From Chloroflexota bacterium (lineage in GTDB: Bacteria; Chloroflexota; Anaerolineae; UBA1429): 32,008 nucleotides of DNA. A model generated the notes under the pieces. That model was given only the letters and a program-made list of their open reading frames with translations, made no database searches and had not been told where the DNA came from. Shown piece after piece: positions 30,784 to 32,008 of this stretch (within the stretch, counting starts at the first letter, position 1; every line of letters starts with the position of its first letter). The position numbers and the translations under genes are program-made. The DNA lies in NCBI GenBank assembly GCA_021372475.1, contig JAJFUJ010000016.1, positions 1 to 32,008 of the forward strand, given 5' to 3'.

Positions 30784-30811
30784 ATTATAACATCCGATAA
30801 ATGATTGTCAA
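30784..30811 (-). promoter_or_regulatory. Consensus sigma70-type promoter
   Basis: On the minus strand a perfect TTGACA (30806-30811) and a perfect TATAAT (30784-30789) are separated by 16 nt, the same arrangement as at 8666-8693. It drives the leader in front of the receiver-GT2 gene and the glycan cluster. Confidence 0.75.
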
Positions 30812-31001
30812 GGGGTTGGATGGCCTAAATATGGAGCGCGACATAGGTCATTAGGCGTAGTACCAAGTGCTGCAAAGCGCTTATCAACATAACAGTGGTG
30901 CGCGACCTGCGCTCATAATCTATGCGCGCGTTATGCAGCCGCGGGTTTGCAGATTTCTATTTGGGCGCCCATACAGAATCGGGTACAATGGGCGTGATGG
31001 T

Positions 31002-31697
31002 GTGGAGCAAACTAATCAAGTGAGAATAACGATAGCAGGTATCCGCCGGCGCTTCACCTGGCAGCCCGACTGGCCGGATATCTTTCTCCTGAGCACGCTG
31101 GCGCTGATCCTGCTGGTGATGGCAGGGGGCGATGCATTGCTCGCTTCACGCCCCACCTGGGCGCCTGGGTATATCTGGGCGCTGCTCGATGTGCCTGTAC
31201 ACTGCCTGCTGAGCATCCTGGTGACTTGGCCGCTGGCGGCCAGCAGCGGGTCGCATAAGCAGTTCCTGCAACGCCTAGCCGCGGCCGGACTGGCCGCGAT
31301 ACTGATTGATATCGACCACTTTGCGGTAGCCGGCTCTTTCTCGCTGTATGCTGCCACGCACCTGGATTACCGCCCTGTAACCCATAGCCTCTTGTTTGCC
31401 CTGGCCTGTGCGCTGTTTGCCTGGCGGATTACGCGCTCCGCGGGCAACGGCCTGTTGATACTGGCAGCGCTGGCCTCGCACCTGCTGCGCGATGCCGCCG
31501 GCGGCGAGATCCCTTATCTGCTGTGGCCTTTCGGCTTCGACCGCATTTCCATGGCTATAAGCTATATCTTGGAACTCGCCCTGGCGCTAGCGACCTGGCA
31601 ATTGGCGGCGCGCTATGCGCAGCTCCCCTCGCGTATCGCGGGCTCGAAACTGGTTGGCAAACTCAAATGGAGCTTACTTGCCCATCATTCCGATTAA
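31002..31697 (+). CDS. YdjM/DUF457-like membrane-bound metal-dependent hydrolase
   Basis: A protein of about 231 aa with four or five hydrophobic helices. It carries the family histidines and aspartates: ILIDIDHFAVAGSF (DIDH), YRPVTHSLLFALA (THS) and LASHLLRDAAGGEIPYLLWPFGFDR (H-x-x-x-D). These match the LexA-regulated YdjM family, predicted metal-dependent hydrolases of the inner membrane with unknown substrate. The start is uncertain: a -10-like TACAAT at 30984-30989 would put transcription only a few nt before the GTG at 31002, implying an almost leaderless mRNA. A GTG at 31020 is an alternative. An upstream extension to 30867 does not look membrane-like. Confidence 0.75.
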   Translation: MEQTNQVRITIAGIRRRFTWQPDWPDIFLLSTLALILLVMAGGDALLASRPTWAPGYIWALLDVPVHCLLSILVTWPLAASSGSHKQFLQRLAAAGLAAILIDIDHFAVAGSFSLYAATHLDYRPVTHSLLFALACALFAWRITRSAGNGLLILAALASHLLRDAAGGEIPYLLWPFGFDRISMAISYILELALALATWQLAARYAQLPSRIAGSKLVGKLKWSLLAHHSD

Positions 31698-31827
31698 TGC
31701 AGCGTCTGGTAAAGTGTATTTGGAATCTGCTACCGCTTTGTTCATTACATCAGAATGTAGTTAATTTAGGTACATGAAGTACATTCCATGCGATTTTTCT
31801 AGTTCCTTTCCATTTGGCTTTCCCCCG

Positions 31828-31856
31828 TTGACGCGCTGTTCTCCCCGCGCTACACT
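31828..31856 (+). promoter_or_regulatory. Predicted promoter for the DUF3800 gene
   Basis: TTGACG (31828-31833) and TACACT (31851-31856) are separated by 17 nt, giving a leader of about 55 nt. Confidence 0.45.
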
Positions 31857-31917
31857 GGCGCAACCTAAAATACACGAGCCTGTACTTGCGGTTCCACCGT
31901 ATATGATGAGGAATGTC

Positions 31918-32008
31918 ATGGGCAAATACCGACTATACATAGATGAAGTCGGAAATTCGGATTTGGGAGCCTCTACCAATCCAAATCATCGTTATCTCAG
32001 TCTCACAG
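31918..32008 (+). CDS. DUF3800 protein (partial, N-terminal 30 residues)
   Basis: The first 30 codons read KYRLYIDEVGNSDLGASTNP then RYLSLT. This is the N-terminus of DUF3800 proteins (YIDESGN.., an RNase H-like fold with an acidic active site). The catalytic Asp and Glu of the IDE segment are present, with Val in place of the usual Ser. The gene runs off the right edge. GAGGA lies 5 nt before the ATG; an in-frame ATG at 31906 is less well placed. DUF3800 genes are often found in mobile or defence contexts, but nothing else here shows that. Confidence 0.8.
   Translation, partial: MGKYRLYIDEVGNSDLGASTNPNHRYLSLT

Noticed and set aside
1-32008. CRISPR arrays, tRNA or rRNA genes, prophage or integrase.
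   Set aside because: No regularly spaced repeats, cloverleaf or rRNA sequence, and no recombinase or phage protein were seen.

Overview
The window looks like a GC-rich bacterial chromosome segment, most likely from the phylum Chloroflexota. The hints are a secreted beta-helix protein ending in the QYMPLILRQ-type tail common in that group, a CPBP protease fused to a Pro/Thr linker and an SH3-like domain, GT39 membrane glycosyltransferases and a DUF1616 protein. This assignment is inference; there is no rRNA or marker gene. No tRNA, CRISPR array or intact transposase was seen.

Left part (1-9060). A partial radical SAM gene is followed by about 700 bp without a clear gene, holding two adjacent MITE-like elements and dispersed palindromes. 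Next come a DUF2225-like zinc protein and an unknown protein (minus strand), a GT39 membrane glycosyltransferase (plus), a small membrane-anchored Cys-containing protein (minus), an MFS exporter (minus), a secreted M28 zinc peptidase (plus) and a 78-aa membrane peptide gene (plus) with a strong promoter and a terminator. Two of these genes, the M28 peptidase and the small anchored protein, are interrupted by an in-frame TGA after which coding clearly continues in the same frame. In both, a perfect 7-bp hairpin with a G-containing 3-4 nt loop begins exactly 12 nt after the TGA. In the peptidase the last zinc-binding His lies beyond the TGA. This is the most interesting signal in the window: two candidate selenocysteine (or other readthrough) genes.

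Middle and right part (9063-30209). About 21 kb of minus-strand genes, many overlapping or nearly touching, form a surface or exopolysaccharide cluster. In transcription order they encode: a receiver domain fused to a GT2 glycosyltransferase, a second GT2, an NAD-dependent sugar epimerase, an Alg14/PssD-like and Alg13/PssE-like split glycosyltransferase pair, two GT4 enzymes, a thymidylate-kinase-like P-loop protein, a membrane-anchored nucleotidyltransferase, a polytopic membrane protein, a DUF1616 protein, a Wzx-type flippase, a B12-binding radical SAM enzyme, a secreted beta-helix protein, a small Cys-rich protein, a NodB-type polysaccharide deacetylase, a FemAB/CelD-like acetyltransferase and the CPBP protease. 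Together they suggest nucleotide-sugar modification, lipid-linked glycan assembly, export and extracellular modification.

Right edge (30210-32008). The region upstream of the receiver-GT2 gene has no protein gene but carries a consensus minus-strand promoter, a structured leader and two tandem terminator-like hairpins. Then come a YdjM/DUF457-like membrane protein (plus) and the start of a DUF3800 gene (plus, cut by the window end).
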